Notes: generated by a model not told the origin, from the letters alone. DNA of 64,000 nucleotides from Bacteroidales bacterium (GCA_017626555.1 JAGAIM010000049.1:32028-96027), one strand, 5' to 3'. Shown: positions 12,892 to 21,192, numbered from the stretch's first letter. Program-made: numbers and translations.

Positions 12892-14247
12892 TCAGCCGAT
12901 GCGCTTGCAGATAAGCGTGGCGGAGGTCACAGACACCACCTCCACTTCGCAGTAGTCTCCAGCCTTCTCTCCTCTCGAAGGGAATACGCACATCTTGTTG
13001 CTGCTTGCTCTTCCGCAGAGTTCGTCAGGATTCTTCTTTGAAGGCCCTTCTACAAGCACCTTCAGCACCTTGCCGACTTCTTTTTCATTGCTCTTGAGGC
13101 TCATCCTTCCCTGAAGAGCGATAATCTCGTTAAGTCTCTGTGTCTTAAGTTCGTAAGGGATGTCGTCAGGATATTTCTTCGATGCGAGGGTGCCGGGACG
13201 TTCCGAATAAGCGAACATAAATGCAGAATCGAAGACAACCTCTTCCATAAGCGTCAGAGTGTCCTTGTGGTCCTGGTCGGTCTCTCCGCTGAATCCTGCG
13301 ATCACATCTGTCGTGATGCCGCAGTCCGGAATGACGCTGCGTATCTTCCGCACTCTTTCGAGATACCATTCCCTGTCATACTTCCTCCTCATCTTTTCGA
13401 GCATAATGCTGCTGCCGGACTGTACAGGAAGATGGATATGCTTGCATATATTATCGTACATCGCCATAGTGTATATGACCTCGTCGCTGATATCCTTAGG
13501 ATGTGAAGTGGAGAATCTGACCCTCATTTCAGGGCTGATCTTTGCAACCATTTCGAGAAGTTGCGCGAAATTGACATCTTTGTCCGCATCCTCCTTGTCT
13601 TTCCAATAATATGAATCGACGTTCTGTCCCAGAAGAGTCACTTCCTTGTAGCCGTTCTCAAAGAGTTCCTGCGCCTCGCGGACGATTGTATAAGGATCGC
13701 GGCTGCGTTCTGCACCACGGGTATATGGCACCACGCAATATGAACATACGTTATTGCATCCACGCATAATGGATATGAATGCCGAGACACCGTTCTTGTC
13801 AAGCCTCACAGGAGATATTTCAGCGTATGTCTCCTCGTGCGAAAGCAATACGTTGATCTGAGGCTTGTCAGGCCTGATTGCTTCCAGCAGATCGGGAAGA
13901 GTCCTGTATGAGTCCGGGCCGGCCACAAGATCCACAGCCTCAAGAAGTTTGTCCTTCAATCTTTCTGCCATACATCCCACGATACCGATGATGACATTGT
14001 CCCTTTTTCTTTTCTGAATCTTGAACTGATCGATCCTGCCCCATATCCTCTGCTCCGCATTGTCCCTGATGGAGCAGGTGTTGGCCAGGATAACATCAGC
14101 CTGCTCGATGTCTTCGGTCAGAACGTAGCCGGCATCCTGAAGAATGGAAAGAATCACTTCGCTGTCATTCACGTTCATCTGACATCCGTATGTCTCTATA
14201 TATACCTTCGGCTTCGAAGGGTCTGTGATAGGTCTTATATTCCGCAT
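12892..14247 (-). CDS. miaB: tRNA-2-methylthio-N6-dimethylallyladenosine synthase MiaB
   Basis: 451 residues. An N-terminal UPF0004 domain (ETYGCQMNVNDSE, with further Cys residues in NTCSIRDNA and VGCMAERL) holds one iron-sulfur cluster. A radical SAM core with CNNVCSYCVVPYTRG holds the other, and a C-terminal TRAM domain follows. It adds the methylthio group to i6A37 of tRNAs reading UNN codons. It is the first gene of the minus-strand unit that continues with glpK. Confidence 0.95.
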   Translation of the reverse strand: MRNIRPITDPSKPKVYIETYGCQMNVNDSEVILSILQDAGYVLTEDIEQADVILANTCSIRDNAEQRIWGRIDQFKIQKRKRDNVIIGIVGCMAERLKDKLLEAVDLVAGPDSYRTLPDLLEAIRPDKPQINVLLSHEETYAEISPVRLDKNGVSAFISIMRGCNNVCSYCVVPYTRGAERSRDPYTIVREAQELFENGYKEVTLLGQNVDSYYWKDKEDADKDVNFAQLLEMVAKISPEMRVRFSTSHPKDISDEVIYTMAMYDNICKHIHLPVQSGSSIMLEKMRRKYDREWYLERVRKIRSVIPDCGITTDVIAGFSGETDQDHKDTLTLMEEVVFDSAFMFAYSERPGTLASKKYPDDIPYELKTQRLNEIIALQGRMSLKSNEKEVGKVLKVLVEGPSKKNPDELCGRASSNKMCVFPSRGEKAGDYCEVEVVSVTSATLICKRIG

Positions 14248-14272
14248 ATAGTCGTGTTTTTACAGTAGGATA

Positions 14273-14309
14273 CAAAGATAGGATTTTTCGTCGAATATAG
14301 TTATCTTTG
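14273..14309. promoter_or_regulatory. Divergent -7 elements between miaB and the LEA-like lipoprotein gene
   Basis: TATCTTTG lies on the plus strand at 14302-14309 and again on the minus strand at 14280-14273, so the two -7 boxes form an inverted pair 21 bases apart. No good TTG box is visible for either. The plus-strand box is very close to the ATG at 14323. Confidence 0.5.
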
Positions 14310-14322
14310 CGAAGAGGTAAAA

Positions 14323-14805
14323 ATGATCAATATGAATAGAAGAATGTTGATTCCGGCTGTTCTGGCTATGTTGGTGCTGTCCGGATGTGCTGATATAAAG
14401 AAACTTGAAGATCTGGAAGTCAATTCCATAAGACTTGAGAATGTGACTCCTCACGGACTCAGAAGTCTGGGCGTTACGCTGGTCGTTGAGGTAGATAATC
14501 CGGGAGCGGAGGTGTCGCTTTCGGAAATTTCCGGTCAACTTGAGCATTCTGGCAAGGTTCTTGGTAACGTGGCCGTTGACCCATTCACTTTACAAGGAAA
14601 AAAGACTGATGTATATCATCTTCAGGCCGACCTGTCGTTGGGAGAAGGTGCCACAGTCCTGGATCTTGGCAGACTTCTCGATAAGAAAGTAATGGATGAA
14701 GCGCTGGTGGATGTTTCGGCCAAGGTAAGGATAAGGAAAGGCCCTGCCAGAAAGATGGGAATCAATGATATGCCTTTGAAGAAACTTATAGATGCTGTAA
14801 AATGA
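14323..14805 (+). CDS. LEA-type-2-like lipoprotein
   Basis: 160 residues with lipobox LVLSGC (Cys at about residue 22), so it is anchored in the envelope. The remainder fits the LEA14/water-stress fold: a stretch on conserved order and disorder (LGVTLVVEVDNPGAEV) typical of these small beta-sandwiches. The role is unknown. GAAGAGG before the ATG at 14323 supports this start, although ATG 14332 is possible because the -7 box is so near. Its stop overlaps the start of the next gene by 4 bp. Confidence 0.75.
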   Translation: MINMNRRMLIPAVLAMLVLSGCADIKKLEDLEVNSIRLENVTPHGLRSLGVTLVVEVDNPGAEVSLSEISGQLEHSGKVLGNVAVDPFTLQGKKTDVYHLQADLSLGEGATVLDLGRLLDKKVMDEALVDVSAKVRIRKGPARKMGINDMPLKKLIDAVK

Positions 14806-15395
14806 AAAGAACTGAAATCCTATCTATCCTTTTGATATCGTTGTTGTTCGGCTTGTTCGCACCGGAATCTGTTGCTCAGACGGTTCCAGATGGTTATGAA
14901 CTTGCGGATTCTGTAGTTTACAGGCCTGTTGCGGCAGTCGATTCGACTCTTGCCGGCAAGGATATATTTCTCGTCCTGCCTTCTGGAGAAACCGGTGACG
15001 ACGCGAATGTAGTAGTGCATCAGTCCGACCTTGTCAGAAATTCCATCCGTCGTCATATATCTTCCAATGCAAAAAGGACCTCGACCGGCTACCGTGTAAG
15101 AATATTCTTCGACAACAGGCAGACCGCGCGCAATGAATCAGAAAATACCCTGAAGAGGTTCAAGCAACTCTTCCCAGAAGTGGCGGCATATCGGATATAT
15201 GCAAATCCTTATTTCAAGGTTACGGTGGGGGATTTCAGGACAAAATCCGAGGCAATGTCTCTTCTGACGCGTATCAAAGGAGCGTTTCCAAGTGCTTTTG
15301 TCGTAAAGGAAAACATTGAATATCCTGTCGTTGACAGTGATAATGCAGTGGTGGCAGATACTATAAAGGTTCTGCGTCCAGTCAATCAGTTATAG
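14802..15395 (+). CDS. Exported SPOR-domain protein
   Basis: 197 residues. A signal peptide (about residues 1-25, ending SVAQ) is followed by a linker and a SPOR-like domain at about 95-165: GYRVRIFFDNRQTARNE, RIYANPYFKVTVGDFRTK. SPOR domains bind peptidoglycan stripped of its stem peptides, often at division sites. It overlaps the lipoprotein gene before it by 4 bp and is followed 10 bp later by rpoN, so the three genes are likely one operon. Confidence 0.8.
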   Translation: MKRTEILSILLISLLFGLFAPESVAQTVPDGYELADSVVYRPVAAVDSTLAGKDIFLVLPSGETGDDANVVVHQSDLVRNSIRRHISSNAKRTSTGYRVRIFFDNRQTARNESENTLKRFKQLFPEVAAYRIYANPYFKVTVGDFRTKSEAMSLLTRIKGAFPSAFVVKENIEYPVVDSDNAVVADTIKVLRPVNQL

Positions 15396-15405
15396 TAGTA
15401 GTGTT

Positions 15406-16815
15406 ATGTTAAAGCAAGGATTGGAGTTAAAGCAGCAGCAGAAACTTTCTCCGCTGCAGATTCAGACGATCAAACTGATCGAATTGCCTGTCCAGGAACT
15501 GGAACAGAGAATCCGCAAGGAACTGGAAGAGAATCCGGTTCTTGACGAAGATATATCCAGCGAAAAGGAAGAGGACGAGGCTCCAAGAGAAGTTTCATTG
15601 TCAGATTACAAGGATGATGACCCAATACCGGGCTATCGTCTCAGGGCTGACAATTATTCAAAGGACGAGCGTCCGCAGTACAATACTTTTTCAGTAAAGG
15701 AAAGTTTCACGCAAAGCCTTCAGGAACAGTTGGGTTATCGCAATCTTTCGGAACATCAGTATGCAGTGGCATCCTTTCTCATAGGTAGTCTTGATGATGA
15801 CGGATATCTTCGCAGAAGCATCGACAGCATCGTTGACGACCTTTCCTTCAGAGCCAATGTTGAAACTACCGAAGAAGAGGTTGAGGAAATGCTGAAGGTG
15901 ATCCAGGAGTTCGAGCCGGCCGGTGTCGGAGCGCGCGATCTTCGTGAATGCCTCATGCTCCAGATCAGATTCTGCAAGAAGACTCCTGCGGTGGAAAATG
16001 CTGTGAAGATCCTGACCAACTATTTCAATGATTTTACCAGCAAGCATTTCCAGAAGATAATGACCCGTATGAATCTTTCGGAAGACGAACTTAAGGCTGC
16101 AATTGCAAAGATTCTCAAACTCAATCCTTCTCCAGGCGGTCAGATCGATGATTCATATACCGATCAGGCTCAGCAGATTGTGCCGGACTTCCTTTTGGAA
16201 TATAAGGATGGGGAACTCCATCTTTCGATGCCTCGTTTCTCTGTGCCGGAACTCAGGGTCAACAGGAAATATGCCGACATCCTTCTTGAAGCGGCCAATA
16301 CTTCAGAACGTGACAAGAAAGAGGCGGCTGCATTTGTCAAGAAGAAACTGGATTCTGCCAAATGGTTTGTAGAAGCGATAAAGCAACGTCACAATACATT
16401 GTCGAGCACAATGCAGGCAATCGTCGATTATCAGCGCGAGTATTTCATCGATGGTGACGAGGCTAATCTCAAGCCTATGGTACTCAAGGATATAGCAGAA
16501 AAAACGGGCTTCGATATATCCACAATTTCCAGAGTAGTGAACAGTAAATACATCGAAACCCATTTCGGTATATATTCGTTGAAATATTTCTTTTCCGAAG
16601 GTCTTGAGAATCAGGATGGTGAAGAAGTGTCAACCCGTGAACTCAAGAAGGCTCTTCAGGAATGTGTCGATAGCGAGAACAAGCGCAAGCCGCTTACCGA
16701 TGACGAACTTGTCGATAAGATGACTGAAAAGGGCTACAAGGTCGCTCGCCGTACTATCGCCAAGTACCGTGACCAGTTGGGCATTCCTAAGGCGAGACTC
16801 AGAAAAGAACTTTAG
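15406..16815 (+). CDS. rpoN: RNA polymerase sigma-54 factor
   Basis: 469 residues. Region I is Gln/Leu-rich (LELKQQQKLSPLQIQTIKLI), an acidic region II follows, then the core-binding domain, a helix-turn-helix (DISTISRVVNSKYI) and the RpoN box (ARRTIAKYRDQLGIP) at the C-terminus. It directs transcription that depends on AAA+ enhancer-binding activators. No such activator gene and no -24/-12 promoter was recognised in this window. Confidence 0.95.
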   Translation: MLKQGLELKQQQKLSPLQIQTIKLIELPVQELEQRIRKELEENPVLDEDISSEKEEDEAPREVSLSDYKDDDPIPGYRLRADNYSKDERPQYNTFSVKESFTQSLQEQLGYRNLSEHQYAVASFLIGSLDDDGYLRRSIDSIVDDLSFRANVETTEEEVEEMLKVIQEFEPAGVGARDLRECLMLQIRFCKKTPAVENAVKILTNYFNDFTSKHFQKIMTRMNLSEDELKAAIAKILKLNPSPGGQIDDSYTDQAQQIVPDFLLEYKDGELHLSMPRFSVPELRVNRKYADILLEAANTSERDKKEAAAFVKKKLDSAKWFVEAIKQRHNTLSSTMQAIVDYQREYFIDGDEANLKPMVLKDIAEKTGFDISTISRVVNSKYIETHFGIYSLKYFFSEGLENQDGEEVSTRELKKALQECVDSENKRKPLTDDELVDKMTEKGYKVARRTIAKYRDQLGIPKARLRKEL

Positions 16816-16819
16816 CCTA

Positions 16820-16928
16820 TATATAAAAACAGTCAGTGTGATTCCGATGACCCCCGCCCTCGCAGGCTCGGGCACCCCCCTAGCCGGGGGTGGCACGTCA
16901 TCTCCATCACACTGACTGTTTTTATATA
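16820..16928. repeat. 109-bp branched palindromic element after rpoN
   Basis: Perfect 23-bp inverted arms (16820-16842 and 16906-16928, containing AAAAACAGTCAGTGTGAT) enclose about 63 bases. After a 3-base mismatch the stem continues with GATGAC (16846-16851) and GTCATC (16897-16902). Inside are two GC-rich sub-hairpins, GCCC..GGGC and CACCCCC..GGGGGTG, which would give a cross-shaped fold. The outer arm ends in TTTTTATATA on the plus strand, so it can terminate rpoN. Its size and branching are more elaborate than a simple terminator, and it could be a small non-autonomous mobile repeat. Confidence 0.75.
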
Positions 16929-16993
16929 ATTGGGTATAATTGCCAAAAGCGGTTGGCGAAAATCCTCGTAATTATCTGAATTACAATAACTAC

Positions 16994-17029
16994 AATAGCT
17001 TTGATGAAATCGGTTCCGTCAAGGCTATT
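16994..17029 (-). terminator. Weak hairpin at the 3' end of upp
   Basis: Read on the minus strand, AATAGCCTTGA and TCAAAGCTATT pair with one wobble around the end of upp, overlapping its TAG stop. The following run is only moderately T-rich, so this is a tentative call. Confidence 0.35.
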
Positions 17030-17678
17030 TCTTTATGCCGTAGGCAAGGTCGCCGGCATCACCGAGGCCAGGAACTATGTATGAGTGGCTGGTGAGTTCT
17101 TCGTCAATAGTCGCTACCCAAAGTGTCACTTCATCTGCAGGAAGATGTTTCTGGAGATACTCTACTGCGTATGCACTTGCGATCGGGCATACCAGATGGG
17201 TATGTGCAGGCTTTCCTTCTTCGCAGAGTCTCTTGTATGCAATTTCGAGGGATGCGCCGGTGGCCAGCATAGTGTCGGCAAGGATCAACACCTTTCCTGT
17301 AAGATCCGGAGTGCTGCAATATTCGATGTTGATATGGAAATCTTCTCCCTTATCGTATTTCCTGTATGCAGCGACAAAGGCGTTCTGGGCATCGTCGAAA
17401 TAGTTGAGAATACCTTGATGCAGAGGCAGCCCGGCACGTAAGATGGTGGAAACCACCACTTTGCTATCAGGAGTCGGTACGCTTGCAATACCAAGAGGAG
17501 TTACAACATCCTTCTTGCTGTAGTCAAGTTGCTGACTTATCTCGTATGCGAAAATTTCGCCCAGTCTTTCGAGATTTCTGCGGAAACGCATACTGTCTTT
17601 CTGGATGCACTTGTCGCGCATCTGTGCTACGAATTTGTTGAGAATGCTGTTCTTCTCTCCAAGGTTGATGATTTTCAT
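17025..17678 (-). CDS. upp: Uracil phosphoribosyltransferase
   Basis: 217 residues counted from MKIINLGEKNS; a longer frame extends 25 codons upstream but is not family-like. The PRPP-binding loop is LILADTMLATGAS, and the uracil-binding end reads SYIVPGLGDAGDLAYG. It makes UMP from uracil and PRPP, the pyrimidine salvage step. It lies downstream of radC on the same strand with a 68-bp gap. Confidence 0.93.
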   Translation of the reverse strand: MKIINLGEKNSILNKFVAQMRDKCIQKDSMRFRRNLERLGEIFAYEISQQLDYSKKDVVTPLGIASVPTPDSKVVVSTILRAGLPLHQGILNYFDDAQNAFVAAYRKYDKGEDFHINIEYCSTPDLTGKVLILADTMLATGASLEIAYKRLCEEGKPAHTHLVCPIASAYAVEYLQKHLPADEVTLWVATIDEELTSHSYIVPGLGDAGDLAYGIKK

Positions 17679-17746
17679 TTGTGTGATTTTTGGTTTATGA
17701 GTCACAAATATATTCTTATTTGTCAATAACTCAAAATTTTTCCCGT

Positions 17747-18433
17747 TCAGCATCGCGCGACTTCCTCATCCGCAAAACTGTAGTAACTGTCCTCAGCGAT
17801 GATTACGTGGTCGAGAAGAGATATCTCGCAGGTCTTGAGGGCTTTATCCAGTTGTTTTGTCGCTTGTATGTCGGCAGTTCCGGGCAAAGCGCTTCCGGAC
17901 GGATGGTTGTGCACGAGGATGATGCCGCTGGCACTCTTTTCTATAGCCTTTCTCGCTATCGTACGGCAGTCAAGAATTGTGGAATCTATGCCTCCGCTGC
18001 TGATTCTTTCTTTGGAAATCAGGTGATTGGCGCGGTTGAGGAAGAGCACCCAGCATTCCTCGTGATCCAGCCCTCTGAGGATCGGGAACATCATTCTGAA
18101 TACTATCTTGGGAGATGAAATGCTTGTACGTGAATCCGTTATGCATTCGGCTGCGCATCTTCTGCCCAGTTCGAATGCCGCAGCCAACGTCACTGCCTTG
18201 CTTGGGCCGATGCCCTGTGTCCTGCACAGACTTTCCACAGACATTCCGGCTATTATGTTAAGTTTCCCATCGCTGCTCTTGAGCAGTTCCCTCGCAACGT
18301 CGATTACATTCTTTTTCTCCGTACCGGTCCTGAGCATTATCGCCAGCAGTTCGATGTTGCTGAGTGCCTCTGCCCCTCGTTCCATCATCTTCTCCCGAGG
18401 ACGCTCCTCTATGCATAAATCCTTGATCTTCAT
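17747..18433 (-). CDS. radC: RadC family JAB-domain protein
   Basis: 228 residues from the ATG of MKIKDLCIEERPREKM; the only earlier in-frame start is a TTG 15 bp upstream. The N-terminal UPF0758 region is followed by helix-hairpin-helix motifs (LCRTQGIGPSKAVTL) and a JAB/MPN+ metalloprotease-like domain with HNHPSG and a downstream Asp. Despite the name, a role in DNA repair is not established for this family. Confidence 0.92.
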   Translation of the reverse strand: MKIKDLCIEERPREKMMERGAEALSNIELLAIMLRTGTEKKNVIDVARELLKSSDGKLNIIAGMSVESLCRTQGIGPSKAVTLAAAFELGRRCAAECITDSRTSISSPKIVFRMMFPILRGLDHEECWVLFLNRANHLISKERISSGGIDSTILDCRTIARKAIEKSASGIILVHNHPSGSALPGTADIQATKQLDKALKTCEISLLDHVIIAEDSYYSFADEEVARC

Positions 18434-18448
18434 ATCCTTTTTCTGCAA

Positions 18449-18891
18449 AGTTCCGAAGGATTATCCGTGTACTCAAAAAGTATTCGGTTAATTTCTCAAA
18501 TCGGCCTCAGAGGGTGTTGCAAAGGGGAATTGAGGGAGTGAGATTTGTGTGAATTTTGAAAATTCCGCTTGGAGGCAGTGTCTGCTGTTTTGTGGCAGCG
18601 GTTAGTTTCAGGGAAGTGGTTTCGTGGAAGGATTTCCGGAAGGAATGGTCGTAATTCTGCCGCGATGCAAACGACACGGCTTCCATATTTGTTTCGTGGA
18701 AGGATTGGAATGCAGATCAACCGAGTGACCGTTGAGTCCTGATGACATAGAATGCTTTTTTTGCATATCCATCGGACGGCAAATCATTGTCTGGTGGTGT
18801 TCTGGCCGCTCAATGGGTATGAAAGCGATACCATTGAGCGGTCAGAGGGCATCTGAATGTAGTATTTCCGCTCAACGGGGGAGTGCAAACA
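18449..18891. other. Non-coding stretch upstream of radC with an inverted repeat
   Basis: I see no credible gene in these roughly 440 bases. An inverted repeat lies at 18802-18816 and 18831-18845 (CTGGCCGCTCAATGG, 14-base spacer, then its complement with one wobble), and a partial third copy (CCGCTCAACGGGG) follows at about 18869. A direct repeat GTTTCGTGGAAGGATT occurs near 18619 and 18692. Confidence 0.5.
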
Positions 18892-18944
18892 AAAAAAAGC
18901 CCCGAACTGATGTTCGAGACTTTTTAGGGTGCCCAGTGGGATTC
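18892..18944 (-). repeat. Copy of the tRNA-His 3' end plus terminator (53-bp direct repeat, distal copy)
   Basis: These 53 bp are identical to 19007-19059. On the minus strand they contain the last 16 or so bases of tRNA-His from the T-loop (GAATCCCACTGGGCACC) and its terminator hairpin. This copy has no tRNA body. The repeats are 115 bp apart start to start. Confidence 0.9.
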
Positions 18945-19006
18945 TTCCGCTACGCTCCAGCGACTTCGTCGATGACGAACCCTGTGGGTTCTCACCCACC
19001 GGTCAC

Positions 19007-19040
19007 AAAAAAAGCCCCGAACTGATGTTCGAGACTTTTT
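19007..19040 (-). terminator. Intrinsic terminator of tRNA-His
   Basis: On the minus strand GTCTCGAAC, loop ATCA, GTTCGGGGC form a 9-bp stem with wobble pairs, followed by a run of seven T. The same structure is repeated at 18892-18925. Confidence 0.85.
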
Positions 19041-19059
19041 AGGGTGCCCAGTGGGATTC
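19007..19059 (-). repeat. 53-bp direct repeat, copy inside tRNA-His
   Basis: This copy covers the real 3' end of tRNA-His and the terminator next to it. It is identical base for base to 18892-18944. A tRNA 3' end duplicated in direct orientation is the usual footprint of integrase-mediated insertion, though a local tandem duplication would look the same. Confidence 0.9.
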
Positions 19060-19117
19060 GAACCCACGACATTCAGAACCACAATCTGACGCTCTAACCA
19101 ACTGAACTATGGGCACC
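19043..19117 (-). tRNA. tRNA-His (GTG)
   Basis: The cloverleaf folds fully: acceptor GTGCCCA/TGGGCAC, D-arm with GTTCAGTTGGTTAGAGC, anticodon stem TCAGA/TCTGA around loop TTGTGGT with anticodon GTG, and T-arm GTGGG/CCCAC around TTCGAAT. The extra G at -1 (position 19117) opposite C73 (19043), diagnostic of tRNA-His, is present. The 3' CCA is not encoded. Confidence 0.97.
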
Positions 19118-19134
19118 ATATTGGATTAGGACTG

Positions 19135-19164
19135 CAAAGATATGTAAAATTTTCGAACCTGCAA
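19135..19164 (-). promoter_or_regulatory. Promoter of tRNA-His
   Basis: On the minus strand TTG (19164-19162), 19 bases, then TATCTTTG (19142-19135) lie just upstream of the tRNA, matching the Bacteroidota consensus. Confidence 0.75.
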
Positions 19165-19238
19165 TAAGGAATATGAATTTTTGTGTTTATTTGAGTGTCT
19201 TTTGCTAAAGTGTTAATTATATGTCAAGAAAAGTTTCA

Positions 19239-19246
19239 TATATTTG
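19239..19246 (+). promoter_or_regulatory. -7 element before the carboxyltransferase gene
   Basis: TATATTTG sits 29 bases before the ATG at 19276. No clear TTG partner is seen at the usual distance. It supports starting the gene at 19276, since the longer frame would begin upstream of the promoter. Confidence 0.5.
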
Positions 19247-19275
19247 TTGTCTATCAAATATATAAAATCGGTTTT

Positions 19276-21057
19276 ATGGGACGTGAAATTAAATTCTCTC
19301 TTGTTTACAGGGATATGTGGCAGTCATCAGGAAAATATGTTCCGACTGTCGCCCAACTGAAGGAAGTCGCTCCGGCAATCATAGAAATGGGCTGTTTCGA
19401 CCGTGTCGAGACTAACGGAGGCGCATTCGAACAGGTCAATCTTCTTTTTGGTGAGAATCCTAATAAGGCCGTGCGAGAATGGACAGCCCCTTTCCATAAG
19501 GCAGGGATACAGACCCATATGCTTGAAAGAGGCCTTAATGCGTTGAGGATGAATCCGGTACCGGCTGATGTGCGTGAACTTATGTACAAAGTCAAGAAGG
19601 CTCAGGGTACGGATATCTCCCGTTCTTTCTGCGGCCTCAACGATCACCGCAATCTCCGCCTCAGTGTTGAATACGCCAAAAAGGCCGGAATGATTTCGCA
19701 GGTTGCACTTTCCATCACTAATTCGCCTGTGCATACGGTAGAATATTATATGGGCGTGGTTGATCACGTTGTGGAGTATGGCTGTGACGAGATCTGTCTT
19801 AAGGATATGGCGGGAATCGGCCGCCCTTCCTTCCTGGCAGAACTCACTTCCCGGATCAAGAAGAAATATCCGCATATCAAGGTTCAGTATCACGGTCATT
19901 GCGGTCCTGGCTTCTCTCCGGCATCGATGCTGGAAGTGGCTCGTGCAGGTGCCGACTATCTTGATGTCGCTGTGGAACCTCTCTCCTGGGGAAAGGTTCA
20001 TCCGGATGTGATTACGATAAGAGAAATGCTGAAAGCAGACGGATTCCAGGTCAAGGATCTGAATATGAATGCCTATATGGACGTACGCGCCCTTACCCAG
20101 AAATTCATCGACGATTTTCTCGGATATTGGATCGATCCGAACAATTCTCAGATGAGTTCGCTGCTTGTGGGCTGCGGCCTTCCGGGAGGAATGATGGGCT
20201 CGATGATGGCTGACCTGAAAGGATTCCACGGAGCAATCAATTCTTCTTTACGTGCTCAAGGCAAGGCAGAACTGACTCTTGACCAATTGATGGTGATGCT
20301 CTTCCAGGAAGTTGAATATGTATGGCCTCGTCTGGGCTATCCGCCTCTCGTGACACCGTTCAGCCAGTATGTGAAGAACACGGCTCTGATGAACCTGATG
20401 GCTCTTCTCAAGGGACAGCCTCGCTGGACTACCATTGATAAGGACACCTGGAATATGATCCTGGGCAAGATGGGACGCCTCCCGGGAGAACTTGCGCCTG
20501 AGATCGTGGCTCTTGCCAAGGAAAAAGGACTCGAATTCTATACTGGCAATCCTCAGGATGCATTCCCGGACGAACTGGATAAATTCCGTGCGATGATGAA
20601 TGAGGAAGGCTGGGACTGCGGACCGGATGATGAGGAACTCTTTGAACTCGCTATGCACGAAAGACAATATCGTGACTACAAGAGCGGAGTGGCCAAGGAA
20701 CGCTTCAATAAGGATCTGGAGGCAGCAAGAGCAAAGGCCGGTGCTCCGATAGTCGTGACCCGTCCTGTGGTGGAGATGCCTAAGTATGACATTGACAGAT
20801 TGATGGAGAAATATCCGTCTGCACTTGCTGTGCAATCGCCGGTCAAGGGACAAATTATATGGCAATATGATGTCGAGGATGCTTCTACCGCACCTGCTGT
20901 CGGCACGGAGGTCACTGCAGGCACACCGGTATGTTACGTCCAGACATATTATGGTATAGAGGAAGTGCCGGCAGCCATAACCGGACGTATCGTGGCAGTA
21001 TGCTGCCGCCAGGGAGATAAAGTTGCCAAAGGAGAAATTCTGGCTCTGGTGCAGTAA
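19276..21057 (+). CDS. Pyruvate carboxylase subunit B / oxaloacetate decarboxylase alpha-like protein
   Basis: 593 residues from MGREIKFSLVYRDMWQSS. The carboxyltransferase TIM barrel is recognisable by YRDMWQSS at the start, CLKDMAG with the Lys that is carboxylated in the family, and the metal-site strand QYHGHCGPG. The C-terminal 80 residues have the biotinyl/lipoyl fold (SPVKGQI ... GTEVTAGTPV ... GRIVAVCCRQGDKVAKG). The hairpin that should hold the biotin lysine in EAMKM instead reads QTYYGIEEV at about residues 556-564, so the protein cannot be biotinylated in the usual way. It could act with a separate biotin carrier or have a changed role. No biotin carboxylase or membrane pump gene is adjacent. 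Confidence 0.8.
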   Translation: MGREIKFSLVYRDMWQSSGKYVPTVAQLKEVAPAIIEMGCFDRVETNGGAFEQVNLLFGENPNKAVREWTAPFHKAGIQTHMLERGLNALRMNPVPADVRELMYKVKKAQGTDISRSFCGLNDHRNLRLSVEYAKKAGMISQVALSITNSPVHTVEYYMGVVDHVVEYGCDEICLKDMAGIGRPSFLAELTSRIKKKYPHIKVQYHGHCGPGFSPASMLEVARAGADYLDVAVEPLSWGKVHPDVITIREMLKADGFQVKDLNMNAYMDVRALTQKFIDDFLGYWIDPNNSQMSSLLVGCGLPGGMMGSMMADLKGFHGAINSSLRAQGKAELTLDQLMVMLFQEVEYVWPRLGYPPLVTPFSQYVKNTALMNLMALLKGQPRWTTIDKDTWNMILGKMGRLPGELAPEIVALAKEKGLEFYTGNPQDAFPDELDKFRAMMNEEGWDCGPDDEELFELAMHERQYRDYKSGVAKERFNKDLEAARAKAGAPIVVTRPVVEMPKYDIDRLMEKYPSALAVQSPVKGQIIWQYDVEDASTAPAVGTEVTAGTPVCYVQTYYGIEEVPAAITGRIVAVCCRQGDKVAKGEILALVQ

Positions 21058-21091
21058 ATTTCATTCATTCCGGTCAGGAATAATCATAATC

Positions 21092-21133
21092 AACGGAAAT
21101 CACTTTTTGCAAGTGGTTTCCGTTTCTTTTGTT
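21092..21133 (+). terminator. Intrinsic terminator after the carboxyltransferase gene
   Basis: AACGGAAATCACTT, a 5-base loop and AAGTGGTTTCCGTT form a 14-bp stem with one wobble, followed by TCTTTTGTT. Confidence 0.85.
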
Positions 21134-21161
21134 AAATAAAATTAGATATAAGTTAAATTAA

Positions 21162-21192
21162 TTTGAGAAATGGTTAATTAAAACTATATTTG
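21162..21192 (+). promoter_or_regulatory. Bacteroidota-type promoter of peptide cassette B
   Basis: TTTG at 21162-21165 and TATATTTG at 21185-21192 with 19 bases between them. The peptide ATG is 50 bases downstream. Confidence 0.78.

Noticed and set aside
19195-19275. 27-codon N-terminal extension of the carboxyltransferase gene
   Set aside because: It spans the likely promoter (TATATTTG at 19239) and is not family-like; MGREIKF at 19276 fits the start of the barrel.
19327-20229. 300-codon minus-strand frame inside the carboxyltransferase gene
   Set aside because: Antisense to a well-supported gene; the protein has no domain features and reflects codon bias of the sense strand.
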